Source: Candidatus Gastranaerophilales bacterium (GTDB lineage Bacteria; Cyanobacteriota; Vampirovibrionia; Gastranaerophilales; Gastranaerophilaceae). Taken from it: a stretch of 64,000 bases of DNA. Made by a program: the position numbers and the translations under genes. Shown one piece after another: positions 1 through 6,206 of this stretch; position 1 is the first letter of the stretch, and each line of letters starts with the position of its first letter. The notes below the pieces were generated by a model that saw only the letters and a list, made by a program, of their open reading frames with translations, was not told where the DNA came from and made no database searches. The DNA lies in NCBI GenBank assembly GCA_017467305.1, contig JAFTSM010000043.1, positions 1 through 64,000 of the forward strand, given 5' to 3'.

Positions 1-93
1 AGATTGTTTTTTTAAATATTTTTCGAATTCTTCTGTAAATTTAGACGTAATTGTGTTTGAGCTTTGTGTAATTTGTGTTGCAGTATTTGACAT
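1..93 (-). CDS. Partial hypothetical protein (N-terminal 31 residues)
   Basis: The start of a leftward gene that runs off the window. ATG is at 91-93 and the reading frame stays open to base 1. A very good ribosome binding site, AGGAGG read on the minus strand (99-104), lies 5 bases from the ATG, which is why I accept it despite its length. The visible protein begins MSNTATQ, is rich in Ser, Thr and Gln, and then becomes charged (KFTEEFEKYLKK), suggesting the start of a helix. I do not recognise a family. It is divergent from nothing in view; the four-wHTH regulator to its right is on the same strand with a 253-base gap between them. Confidence 0.6.
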   Translation of the reverse strand, partial: MSNTATQITQSSNTITSKFTEEFEKYLKKQS

Positions 94-213
94 AGGAGCC
101 TCCTTTATATATCTAGTACATTTATGAAATGTCTTGCGACGAATTATGAATATACATATTATTTAAATGTGGGAAATTTAACACACTAACATATCCCATA
201 CTCCCAATAACAT

Positions 214-241
214 ATTATAATTGTAGCATTTTTTTATCGAA
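214..241 (-). promoter_or_regulatory. Possible promoter for the partial gene at the left edge
   Basis: On the minus strand a perfect TATAAT (214-219) sits 16 bases downstream of TTCGAT (236-241), a weak -35. It would direct transcription into the gene starting at 93, leaving a leader of about 110 bases. The rest of 94-346 is AT-rich and shows no other structure I can support. Confidence 0.35.
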
Positions 242-346
242 CATGCACTCTAGCCACATTATTAATTTGAAAAAGTCAATATTAGTAAGCATTTTGTCTG
301 TAAATAATAATTAATTAAATTGTTTTTTTAATTATAAGTATTTAAA

Positions 347-1486
347 CTATATATACTTGGGGTTTATTGATAACCATTGATATTTTTCTTCAACTGTATC
401 ATTTGGTTTTTCAATAATGAATGTTCCACCAAAACGGCCACGACCAAATGCTATATAACCTTCTTGTTCAAGTGATATAAGTGCTTTTCTTATTGTGTTT
501 GTGCTTACATCATACATACTCGCTAATTCAAGCATAGAAGGTAATTTGTCACCAGCTTTATAGTTTTTGTTTATTAGATTTACAATTTCAGTTTCTATTT
601 TTTGATAACTATAAAATCTACTATCTTCAGCCTTTGCAAAAATTGAATTTTCTTTTAAAGGCTCAAAAACAGGCTTTAATGGATTTTGAGCTAAAATACT
701 TCCATATCTCCCACGTCTTGAAATAACAATACTTTCTTTATTTAATTGCTTAATACAATCGTGAATTGTTTTGATACTAACATTTAGTTTTTTTGCTAAC
801 TCCTCGTGAGAAGGTATTTTATCACCGACATTATAGTTTTCAGCAAGATACTTCTTTAGTCTATCTGTAAGCTTATATACAAGCGTATCAGCGACCATAT
901 TTTCAATTTCTTTTACATTTATTTTGTCTATACTTGGAATTTTCTTTAAGTACCAATTAGAATCATTTCCACGCATTTGCATTGATTCTAAAATTCCGAT
1001 AGAACACAAATGCTCATATGCAAGCCTTGTTGTATTTTGAGATAAACCAATATACTCAGACATTTTTCTTGTCGAAGGGATTGGTTTCCCTACCTTATAG
1101 TTTTCTTGAACAATAATCTTTTTTATCGCAAGAATTGCTTTATCACGCTTTGATGTTGATTTAACAATATTTGATATCGGATTAGAAAAATTAGATATCA
1201 TTGTGCCAAGTTTTTGTTTTGATTTTAAATAGCCTTCATCCTCAACATATCTGATTGCGTTTTGTACAGTTCCAACACTAACGCCTAAATGTTCAGATAT
1301 TTGCGTTTTGCTTGGTAAAATATCATTTTCTTTTATTGTTTTATTAGATATCGCTGACAAAATCCAATTTATAATCCATTTTTTTATGACTGAATCTTTG
1401 GGTTCATAAACAGACGTAAAATCTGGAATTTCACGAGGAAGTTCATCAATATCAATCTTTCTTTGTTGCAGCAGATTATTGCTCAT
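347..1486 (-). CDS. GntR-type regulator with four tandem winged-helix domains
   Basis: 379 residues, apparently made only of DNA-binding domains. Four GntR-like winged helices can be read in order: about 32-99, 113-181, 203-268 and 292-360. Each has the family layout: an N-terminal helix, a 'G(D/K)xxPS' turn (LPSKTQIS, IPSTRKMS, IPSHEELA, LPSMLELA), a recognition helix (SVGTVQNAI, SQNTTRLAY, SIKTIHDCI, STNTIRKAL) and, most clearly in copies 3 and 4, a wing (RGRYG, RGRFGG). Ordinary GntR proteins have one such domain plus an effector domain (FCD, UTRA, aminotransferase); none is visible here. The start has GGAGG five bases upstream. It lies 99 bases downstream of the response-regulator gene on the same strand and could be cotranscribed. 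The targets and any ligand are unknown. Confidence 0.85.
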   Translation of the reverse strand: MSNNLLQQRKIDIDELPREIPDFTSVYEPKDSVIKKWIINWILSAISNKTIKENDILPSKTQISEHLGVSVGTVQNAIRYVEDEGYLKSKQKLGTMISNFSNPISNIVKSTSKRDKAILAIKKIIVQENYKVGKPIPSTRKMSEYIGLSQNTTRLAYEHLCSIGILESMQMRGNDSNWYLKKIPSIDKINVKEIENMVADTLVYKLTDRLKKYLAENYNVGDKIPSHEELAKKLNVSIKTIHDCIKQLNKESIVISRRGRYGSILAQNPLKPVFEPLKENSIFAKAEDSRFYSYQKIETEIVNLINKNYKAGDKLPSMLELASMYDVSTNTIRKALISLEQEGYIAFGRGRFGGTFIIEKPNDTVEEKYQWLSINPKYI

Positions 1487-1585
1487 TTTGCCTCCGATTT
1501 TTTTATTTATTATAAGTCACATTATGATATTTTTTGTTAGTAAAAACAATAATATTAAAATTTCGTAACTTTAAATAAATAATTA

Positions 1586-2254
1586 CTAAACGAGACCCTC
1601 TTTAATAGCCTTAACTGCTGCTTGTGTTCTATCGTCAACAACTAGCTTTTGAATAATATTACATACATGTGCTTTTGCAGTATGTTCACTAATACAAAGC
1701 TCTTTTGCAATATCGTTATTTGATAATCCTTCTACAACTAATTTAAGTACTTCATATTCCCTTTGCGTAAGATTGCTATGAGAGTTTCTAAACATTGCTC
1801 TTGTTGTCTGCTTTTGCGGGATAATAGAAAATGACTTATTTCTAAGCGTAGGAACGATTTTAGGGTCAATCCACATAGCACCTTTGTTTACACTTTTAAC
1901 TATATACAGCAATGTTTCTATATTGATATCTTTTATAACATAAGCGTAAACACCATATTCAAAGCATTTTTTAATTTCTTCTTCATTATTATGAGAAGAT
2001 AATATTATCGTTTTTGTATTAGGAGATTTTTCTGATATTTCCTTTAAAACCCTTATTCCATCGATATCTGGCAATCCAATATCCAGCAAAACAATGTCTG
2101 GGGTGTGGGTCTGAGCCTTTGAAATAGCTTGAATACCGTTCTCTGCTTCAGCTATAACATTATACCCGTCAGCATCATCAAAGATTGATTTAATGCCAAC
2201 TCTTATTAATTTGTGGTCTTCAACTAGTAAAATATTAATAACATCATTTGACAT
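1586..2254 (-). CDS. NarL/LuxR-family response regulator
   Basis: 222 residues. The receiver domain (about 1-120) has the acidic pocket (VEDHK near the start), the phospho-acceptor Asp in VLLDIGLPD and the conserved Lys in YVIKD. After a linker comes a LuxR-type HTH (about 155-220: LTQREYEVLKLVVEGLSN, then IAKELCISEHTAKAHV). It should be a phosphorylation-dependent transcription factor. No histidine kinase is in the window, so it is an orphan here. I use the ATG at 2252-2254, four bases after GGAGGG; an upstream in-frame TTG at 2264-2266 lies inside that site and is unlikely. A hairpin with T-runs lies directly upstream (2277-2311). Confidence 0.9.
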   Translation of the reverse strand: MSNDVINILLVEDHKLIRVGIKSIFDDADGYNVIAEAENGIQAISKAQTHTPDIVLLDIGLPDIDGIRVLKEISEKSPNTKTIILSSHNNEEEIKKCFEYGVYAYVIKDINIETLLYIVKSVNKGAMWIDPKIVPTLRNKSFSIIPQKQTTRAMFRNSHSNLTQREYEVLKLVVEGLSNNDIAKELCISEHTAKAHVCNIIQKLVVDDRTQAAVKAIKEGLV

Positions 2255-2276
2255 AATTCCCTCCAAGTAAATAATA

Positions 2277-2311
2277 AAAAAAGAGGAATAAATCTTTATC
2301 CCTCTTTTTTT
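2277..2311. terminator. Hairpin with T-tracts on both strands, just 5' of the response regulator
   Basis: GAGG-A-ATAAA pairs with TTTAT-C-CCTC around a TC loop, flanked by A7 on one side and T7 on the other, so it looks like a bidirectional intrinsic terminator. No gene ends here: the response-regulator gene starts 23 bases away on the minus strand and the methyltransferase gene starts at 2483 on the plus strand. Read leftward, the T-run is followed at once by the ribosome binding site, as in an attenuator. Confidence 0.6.
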
Positions 2312-2389
2312 ACTTTTTGTGTTTAATTTGTTTTTAATAAAAAAAAATATTAAAATTTAAATATATATTTTTATTATATTAAGACGACT

Positions 2390-2485
2390 CGATATATAAC
2401 AATAAAATATATGTATATATCTGAGAGATACATAACGATAATAATATATAGTTTATAACGTACAGATATATAACCATAAAATATG
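2390..2485 (+). repeat. Three direct copies of a GATATATAAC-type element before the methyltransferase gene
   Basis: GATATATAACAATAAAATAT (2391-2410), GATACATAACGATAATAATA (2427-2446) and GATATATAACCATAAAATAT (2465-2484) are spaced 36 and 38 bases apart. The outer two are nearly identical. The third runs into the ATG of the next gene (2483). They could be binding sites for a regulator, or copies of a short dispersed element; see the further copies at 3521-3582 and 4573-4590. Confidence 0.6.
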
Positions 2486-3517
2486 AGTAAAATTGATTTT
2501 ATAAAAACAGATGATAATTCTACTGGATTGTATTCAAATGACGTAAATGATATTTTTCATTCAAAATTAGGTGCATATACAGAAGCATTAGAAAAATTTT
2601 ATTTACCTATCAAAGATTTATTAAAAGATAAAAAAGAATTAAATATACTAGATATTTGTTATGGTATTGGATACAATACAAAAGTTTTAATGAATAAAAC
2701 TTCAGCCTCTGTTATAAATATAGATGCACTAGAATTTGATAAAGAATATATTTTATTATCTCCATTCATTTTAGATTCTGTAGATGACTATAATTTGAAA
2801 TGTTTTATTTTAAAAGAAATTATTTCAAAGATAGAAATAAACGATTTTGATTACAAGGCAATTTTGGAACAATATAAAATAGGAAATGAAGAGTTTTTTG
2901 ATGCTTCTATGTCATTTTTAAACAATTTAAGTCTTCAATCACCCTATAGAAACATTGTTGAAGCAGAAAATAATCGCTTTTTACATAATATATATTATAA
3001 GTACGTATCGAATAGTCTTACCGAAGTGGTGAACAGTTCTAAATACATAAATTCTTGTATTAATTTTCATATAGGTGATGCTAGAAAGAACATATTAAAT
3101 TGTAATAAAACATATGATGTAGTATTTCTCGATGCTTTTTCTCCACAAAAAGATCCAACATTATGGTCTGTTGATTTTTTAAAACTTGTTACAGATAGAA
3201 TGAACAATGATAGTGTTTTAGTTTCATATTCAAAATCTACACCATTTAGAAGTGCTTTAAAAGAATTAGGACTTTACATTGGTAAAACCATTTTGGATAA
3301 CGTTGATATGGGGACAATTGCTAGCTTTAATAGAAACAATATTCTAAATCCACTTTCAGAATACGACCATAATCTTTTAAATACAAGAAGTGGCATAACA
3401 TATAAAGACCCTGATTTATCTTTGTCTGGATTTGAAATACTTAAACAAAGAGAAATTGAGCAAAAAAACTCAAATTTGATTTCTCATACTCAATTTCTAA
3501 AGAATTATTCTAAATAA
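2483..3517 (+). CDS. MnmD/MnmC2-like SAM-dependent methyltransferase
   Basis: 344 residues. The SAM-binding motif I is LDICYGIGYNT (about 56-66), and the signature VFLDAFSPQKDPTLW (about 212-226) is that of the methyltransferase half of MnmC (Methyltransf_30), which methylates the wobble uridine in tRNA. About 100 residues separate these two motifs, as in the stand-alone MnmD type. The real substrate is inferred only from the family. There is no FAD domain in the protein, but an unrelated-looking FAD oxidoreductase lies 660 bases downstream. No ribosome binding site is visible before the ATG; the space is taken by a copy of the GATATATAAC repeat, so translation may be leaderless or weak. Confidence 0.7.
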   Translation: MSKIDFIKTDDNSTGLYSNDVNDIFHSKLGAYTEALEKFYLPIKDLLKDKKELNILDICYGIGYNTKVLMNKTSASVINIDALEFDKEYILLSPFILDSVDDYNLKCFILKEIISKIEINDFDYKAILEQYKIGNEEFFDASMSFLNNLSLQSPYRNIVEAENNRFLHNIYYKYVSNSLTEVVNSSKYINSCINFHIGDARKNILNCNKTYDVVFLDAFSPQKDPTLWSVDFLKLVTDRMNNDSVLVSYSKSTPFRSALKELGLYIGKTILDNVDMGTIASFNRNNILNPLSEYDHNLLNTRSGITYKDPDLSLSGFEILKQREIEQKNSNLISHTQFLKNYSK

Positions 3518-3520
3518 CAT

Positions 3521-3582
3521 TATAGATATATATCGATAAGAATATCATTTCTTGATGCAGACTTTATCGTTATATATCTATA
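3521..3582. repeat. Inverted pair of the GATATATAAC element between convergent genes
   Basis: TATAGATATATATCGATAA (3521-3539) and its inverted partner TTATCGTTATATATCTATA (3564-3582) pair over 19 bases with one mismatch around a 24-base loop. Both arms are copies of the element found at 2390-2485. It sits between the 3' ends of two convergent genes, so it could serve as a transcription block, but it lacks a T-run. Confidence 0.6.
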
Positions 3583-3604
3583 AGATTTATTTATTTTAAG
3601 ATTT

Positions 3605-4039
3605 CTATTTTTTAATTTGACCTATTCTAGCCATGAAATCATTTATTGATTTTGTTATTGATTTTGTTTGATGACGTTTTAAAACTTCATTTGCAAAATT
3701 TTTAACAGACTTGGTTGGTCGTGAAGAATAAGCAGTAATAAAGTACTCTGAATAATTAGCTAATGGTTTATCTGTTTCAGCATCTCTAACATGTATATCA
3801 AAAGAAGTATCAGCTTGACCTTCAATTATATGGCAAGTTACTTCAAATGTATCTGGATGCTTAGCTAGTATTTCAAATTGTTCCGCAACATCAGTATATT
3901 TTAGTCTATTATTGTTATTTAAATCGTTAGTTTCTTTTAATTTAACAAGTGCTGCCGCAGTTTTTTCAGCCTTATCTTGTGTCCCCCAGCTTATTTTGCC
4001 AAAGTTTGTATTGTTAGAATTTACAGGTGAAATATTCAT
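3605..4039 (-). CDS. Conserved-looking hypothetical protein with F-x-G-type N-terminus
   Basis: 144 residues, no family recognised. The first 15 residues (MNISPVNSNNTNFGK) are polar and disordered with a central NFGK, resembling the N-termini of several other products here (24621-26141, 38507-40051, 50073-50345). The remainder alternates strand-like stretches (FEVTCHIIEGQADTSFDIHV) with a C-terminal basic helix (LKRHQTKSITKSINDFMARI). No signal peptide or membrane span. AAGGA lies seven bases before the ATG. It converges on the methyltransferase gene, with the inverted repeat between them. Confidence 0.7.
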   Translation of the reverse strand: MNISPVNSNNTNFGKISWGTQDKAEKTAAALVKLKETNDLNNNNRLKYTDVAEQFEILAKHPDTFEVTCHIIEGQADTSFDIHVRDAETDKPLANYSEYFITAYSSRPTKSVKNFANEVLKRHQTKSITKSINDFMARIGQIKK

Positions 4040-4125
4040 TTTTCGTCCTTTCAGGTTTTAGATATACATCTTTTAGGTAGTTATATATTATTATTTGTTA
4101 ATTCAAAAACCAATAATAATATTTT

Positions 4126-4155
4126 TTGCTACATATACTCAAATAATGTTATAAT
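4126..4155 (+). promoter_or_regulatory. Likely promoter of the FAD oxidoreductase gene
   Basis: TTGCTA (4126-4131) and a perfect TATAAT (4150-4155) are separated by 18 bases and sit just upstream of the start at 4177, giving a leader of about 15 bases that contains the GGAG ribosome binding site. Confidence 0.5.
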
Positions 4156-4176
4156 TAGCCAAATCGGAGTTTTTGT

Positions 4177-5454
4177 ATGAACAGAAATAAATATAATGTT
4201 GTTGTTTGTGGTGGAGGAACTGCTGGTGTTGCTTCAGCATATATTGCTGCAAAAAAGGGGCTTAACACTCTTTTAGTTGAAAAATCTGATGTTCTTGGTG
4301 GAAGTATTACACAAGGTTTAGTTATTCCCTGTATGAAAGTAAATACTGAAAATATAAACACAGAATTTATTGAAGATTTAAAAATATTTGCAGATAAATA
4401 TAATGCACGTATAACTTATAATGATAGCAACGAATATTGGTTTAACCCAGAACTTTTAAAAATAGTACTTGATGATATGCTTAAAACAGTTAAATGTGAT
4501 GTATTATTCTCTACTGAGCCAATTTCTGTTAATTTTGATGTTTTATTTAATCTTCAATTAGAACATAAATCGTTATCGTTATATATCGAGACGGAATATA
4601 TTGTGGATGCAACTGCAAATGGAAAAATTTTTAAACTTTTAAATTATAATTTCCAAGAAAAAAATGAAAAAAAACAAGCAACTTCACTTAGATTTCTTCT
4701 TTCAAATGTTGATTTATCACAACTATCTGATTGGTTATTAAACATAGACAGTGATAGAGATGTGACTACTTCTGCTCGTATAGATAATAACGTACACCTT
4801 TCAACTGCCTATACTTGGGATAATTCTAAGAACTGGGCTTTAGCACCTATTTTTAATGCTGCAATAGATAACGATGACCTTGAATACGATGATACAGCTT
4901 ATTTCCAAATATTTACAGTCGCTACAATGCCTAATACTCTTGCTTTTAACTGCCCTCGAATAATACTTGATGATAATGAGGATATTTTAGACCCATTTGT
5001 ATATTCAAAAGCGTTAAAACAAGGTAGAGAAAGGATTTACAGACTATATAACTTTGTTAAAAAATACTTTAAGGGTTGTGAAAATAGCTTTATTTCACAT
5101 ATTTCAGATACTCTTGGTATTAGAGAAACATACAGAGTGAAAGGCAAATATACATATACTAAAGAAGATATAATTAGTGCTAGAAAGTTTGATAATATTG
5201 CATTTACGTGTAATTATCCTATAGATATTCACTCCAATAATAAAGACGAAGACATACTAGAATTTACTAATCATACATATTATGTACCAATTGAGACATT
5301 AATTTCTGCCGATAATGATAATTTATATGGTGTTGGAAGAATAATTAGTGCAGATTTTGAAGCGCAAGCTGCAATTAGAACGCAAATAAGCTGTTTTTCA
5401 ATGGGAGAAGCTGCGGCAAAAGATATATACAAAAAAACAAAAGAGAGCTTTTAG
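4177..5454 (+). CDS. FAD-dependent oxidoreductase (FAD_oxidored-like)
   Basis: 425 residues. The N-terminus has a dinucleotide-binding fold, VVVCGGGTAGVASAYIAA, followed by the acidic end of strand two (LLVEKSDVLGG), then GGSITQG as in FAD_oxidored proteins. The C-terminal part has GVGRIISADFEAQAAIRTQ, the usual second FAD-contacting region. The substrate cannot be told. The protein is soluble, with no signal peptide. A copy of the GATATATAAC element lies inside the coding sequence (4573-4590) without breaking the frame. The gene has its own promoter and ends within a strong terminator whose stem includes the TAG stop. A role beside the MnmD-like methyltransferase is tempting, but the family is not that of MnmC's own oxidase domain. 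Confidence 0.75.
   Translation: MNRNKYNVVVCGGGTAGVASAYIAAKKGLNTLLVEKSDVLGGSITQGLVIPCMKVNTENINTEFIEDLKIFADKYNARITYNDSNEYWFNPELLKIVLDDMLKTVKCDVLFSTEPISVNFDVLFNLQLEHKSLSLYIETEYIVDATANGKIFKLLNYNFQEKNEKKQATSLRFLLSNVDLSQLSDWLLNIDSDRDVTTSARIDNNVHLSTAYTWDNSKNWALAPIFNAAIDNDDLEYDDTAYFQIFTVATMPNTLAFNCPRIILDDNEDILDPFVYSKALKQGRERIYRLYNFVKKYFKGCENSFISHISDTLGIRETYRVKGKYTYTKEDIISARKFDNIAFTCNYPIDIHSNNKDEDILEFTNHTYYVPIETLISADNDNLYGVGRIISADFEAQAAIRTQISCFSMGEAAAKDIYKKTKESF
4573..4590 (-). repeat. Copy of the GATATATAAC element inside a coding region
   Basis: TTATCGTTATATATCGAG on the plus strand is the reverse complement of CTCGATATATAACGATAA, matching the elements at 2390-2485 and 3521-3582. It encodes SLYIE in the FAD oxidoreductase, so either it is chance or the element tolerates coding positions. 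Confidence 0.45.
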
Positions 5455-5468
5455 CTCTCTTTTGTTTT
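5439..5468. terminator. Bidirectional terminator
   Basis: AAAAGAGAGCT (5439-5449), loop TTT, AGCTCTCTTTT (5453-5463), then GTTTTT. A perfect 11-bp stem that includes the TAG stop of the FAD oxidoreductase and also serves the convergent gene ending at 5483. Confidence 0.9.
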
Positions 5469-5482
5469 TATAATTTTTAAAA

Positions 5483-6043
5483 CTAATCCAAATAGAATGA
5501 AGTTACTACTTTGTGAGAATCTTCTGCGTGTTGAATTGCTTTATGTAATGTATTAGATGTATGCGATAAGAAACAAATTAATTGCTGACATTCATCAATA
5601 ATTTCTCTATTACAAATACGGCTTGCATCAGCCAAAGTCATCATTGAACGGTCAGGGTGCTCAATAATATTAGGCACACCAATCAATTGATCTTGTACAT
5701 CAGAAGGTTGTTGACCAATTGTTTGAGGCAGAATAACTCTTAATTTGTCTGGATTTGCTTTCATTGCGCCTCTAATAGCTGCAGCATTTGTACCACTAGA
5801 ACCACCACTTGTAATTACTGTATTGCCTTGAATAACTAGCGCATAAGACAAAATTTCAATAATTTGTTGGTGAGTAATTGGTAAGTTTCTGCTGCCAATA
5901 ATGGCTACTTTTTTAGCAGATTGTTGAATTGTTGCTAATTCCATTGCTAGTGCATCTAAAGTATGTGAATCACTTGCTTCCACTTTATCTAAATCATCTA
6001 GTGGAACCATAATCTGCTGCTCGTTCTTGTTTTCTTCTGACAT
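5483..6043 (-). CDS. DprA/SMF-like Rossmann protein, cyanobacterial type
   Basis: 186 residues. After a polar N-terminus, the protein has a DprA/LOG-like Rossmann core: VAIIGSRNLPITHQQI (about 46-61), then VITSGGSSGTNAAAIRGAM, a nucleotide or ssDNA-binding glycine loop, and later LADASRICNREIIDECQQL and an HKVVTSFYLD end. The closest family I recall is the roughly 186-residue 'DNA recombination-mediator protein A' of cyanobacteria, which keeps the same order of motifs. It lacks the SAM and winged-helix parts of full DprA, so a role in transformation is not implied. AGGAA lies seven bases before the ATG. It is divergent from the helicase gene. Confidence 0.75.
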   Translation of the reverse strand: MSEENKNEQQIMVPLDDLDKVEASDSHTLDALAMELATIQQSAKKVAIIGSRNLPITHQQIIEILSYALVIQGNTVITSGGSSGTNAAAIRGAMKANPDKLRVILPQTIGQQPSDVQDQLIGVPNIIEHPDRSMMTLADASRICNREIIDECQQLICFLSHTSNTLHKAIQHAEDSHKVVTSFYLD

Positions 6044-6206
6044 ATTGTTTCCTATTATAATTTACAAATTTATATTATAAATAATAGCATATTTTTGAAA
6101 AAATAAAAGATATCTACAAATCTTTACAGTGTTAAATTTACATTTAATTAAGTCTTTTTTTGTTATAGTATAATTTTATTGTTAGATTAGTTAATTAGAT
6201 AGATTT

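Noticed and set aside
2390..2485. Spaced direct repeats resembling a tiny CRISPR array
   Set aside because: Only three copies, about 20 bases each, degenerate, with 16-18-base AT-rich spacers, and no cas genes. The repeat also occurs outside the array in inverted form.
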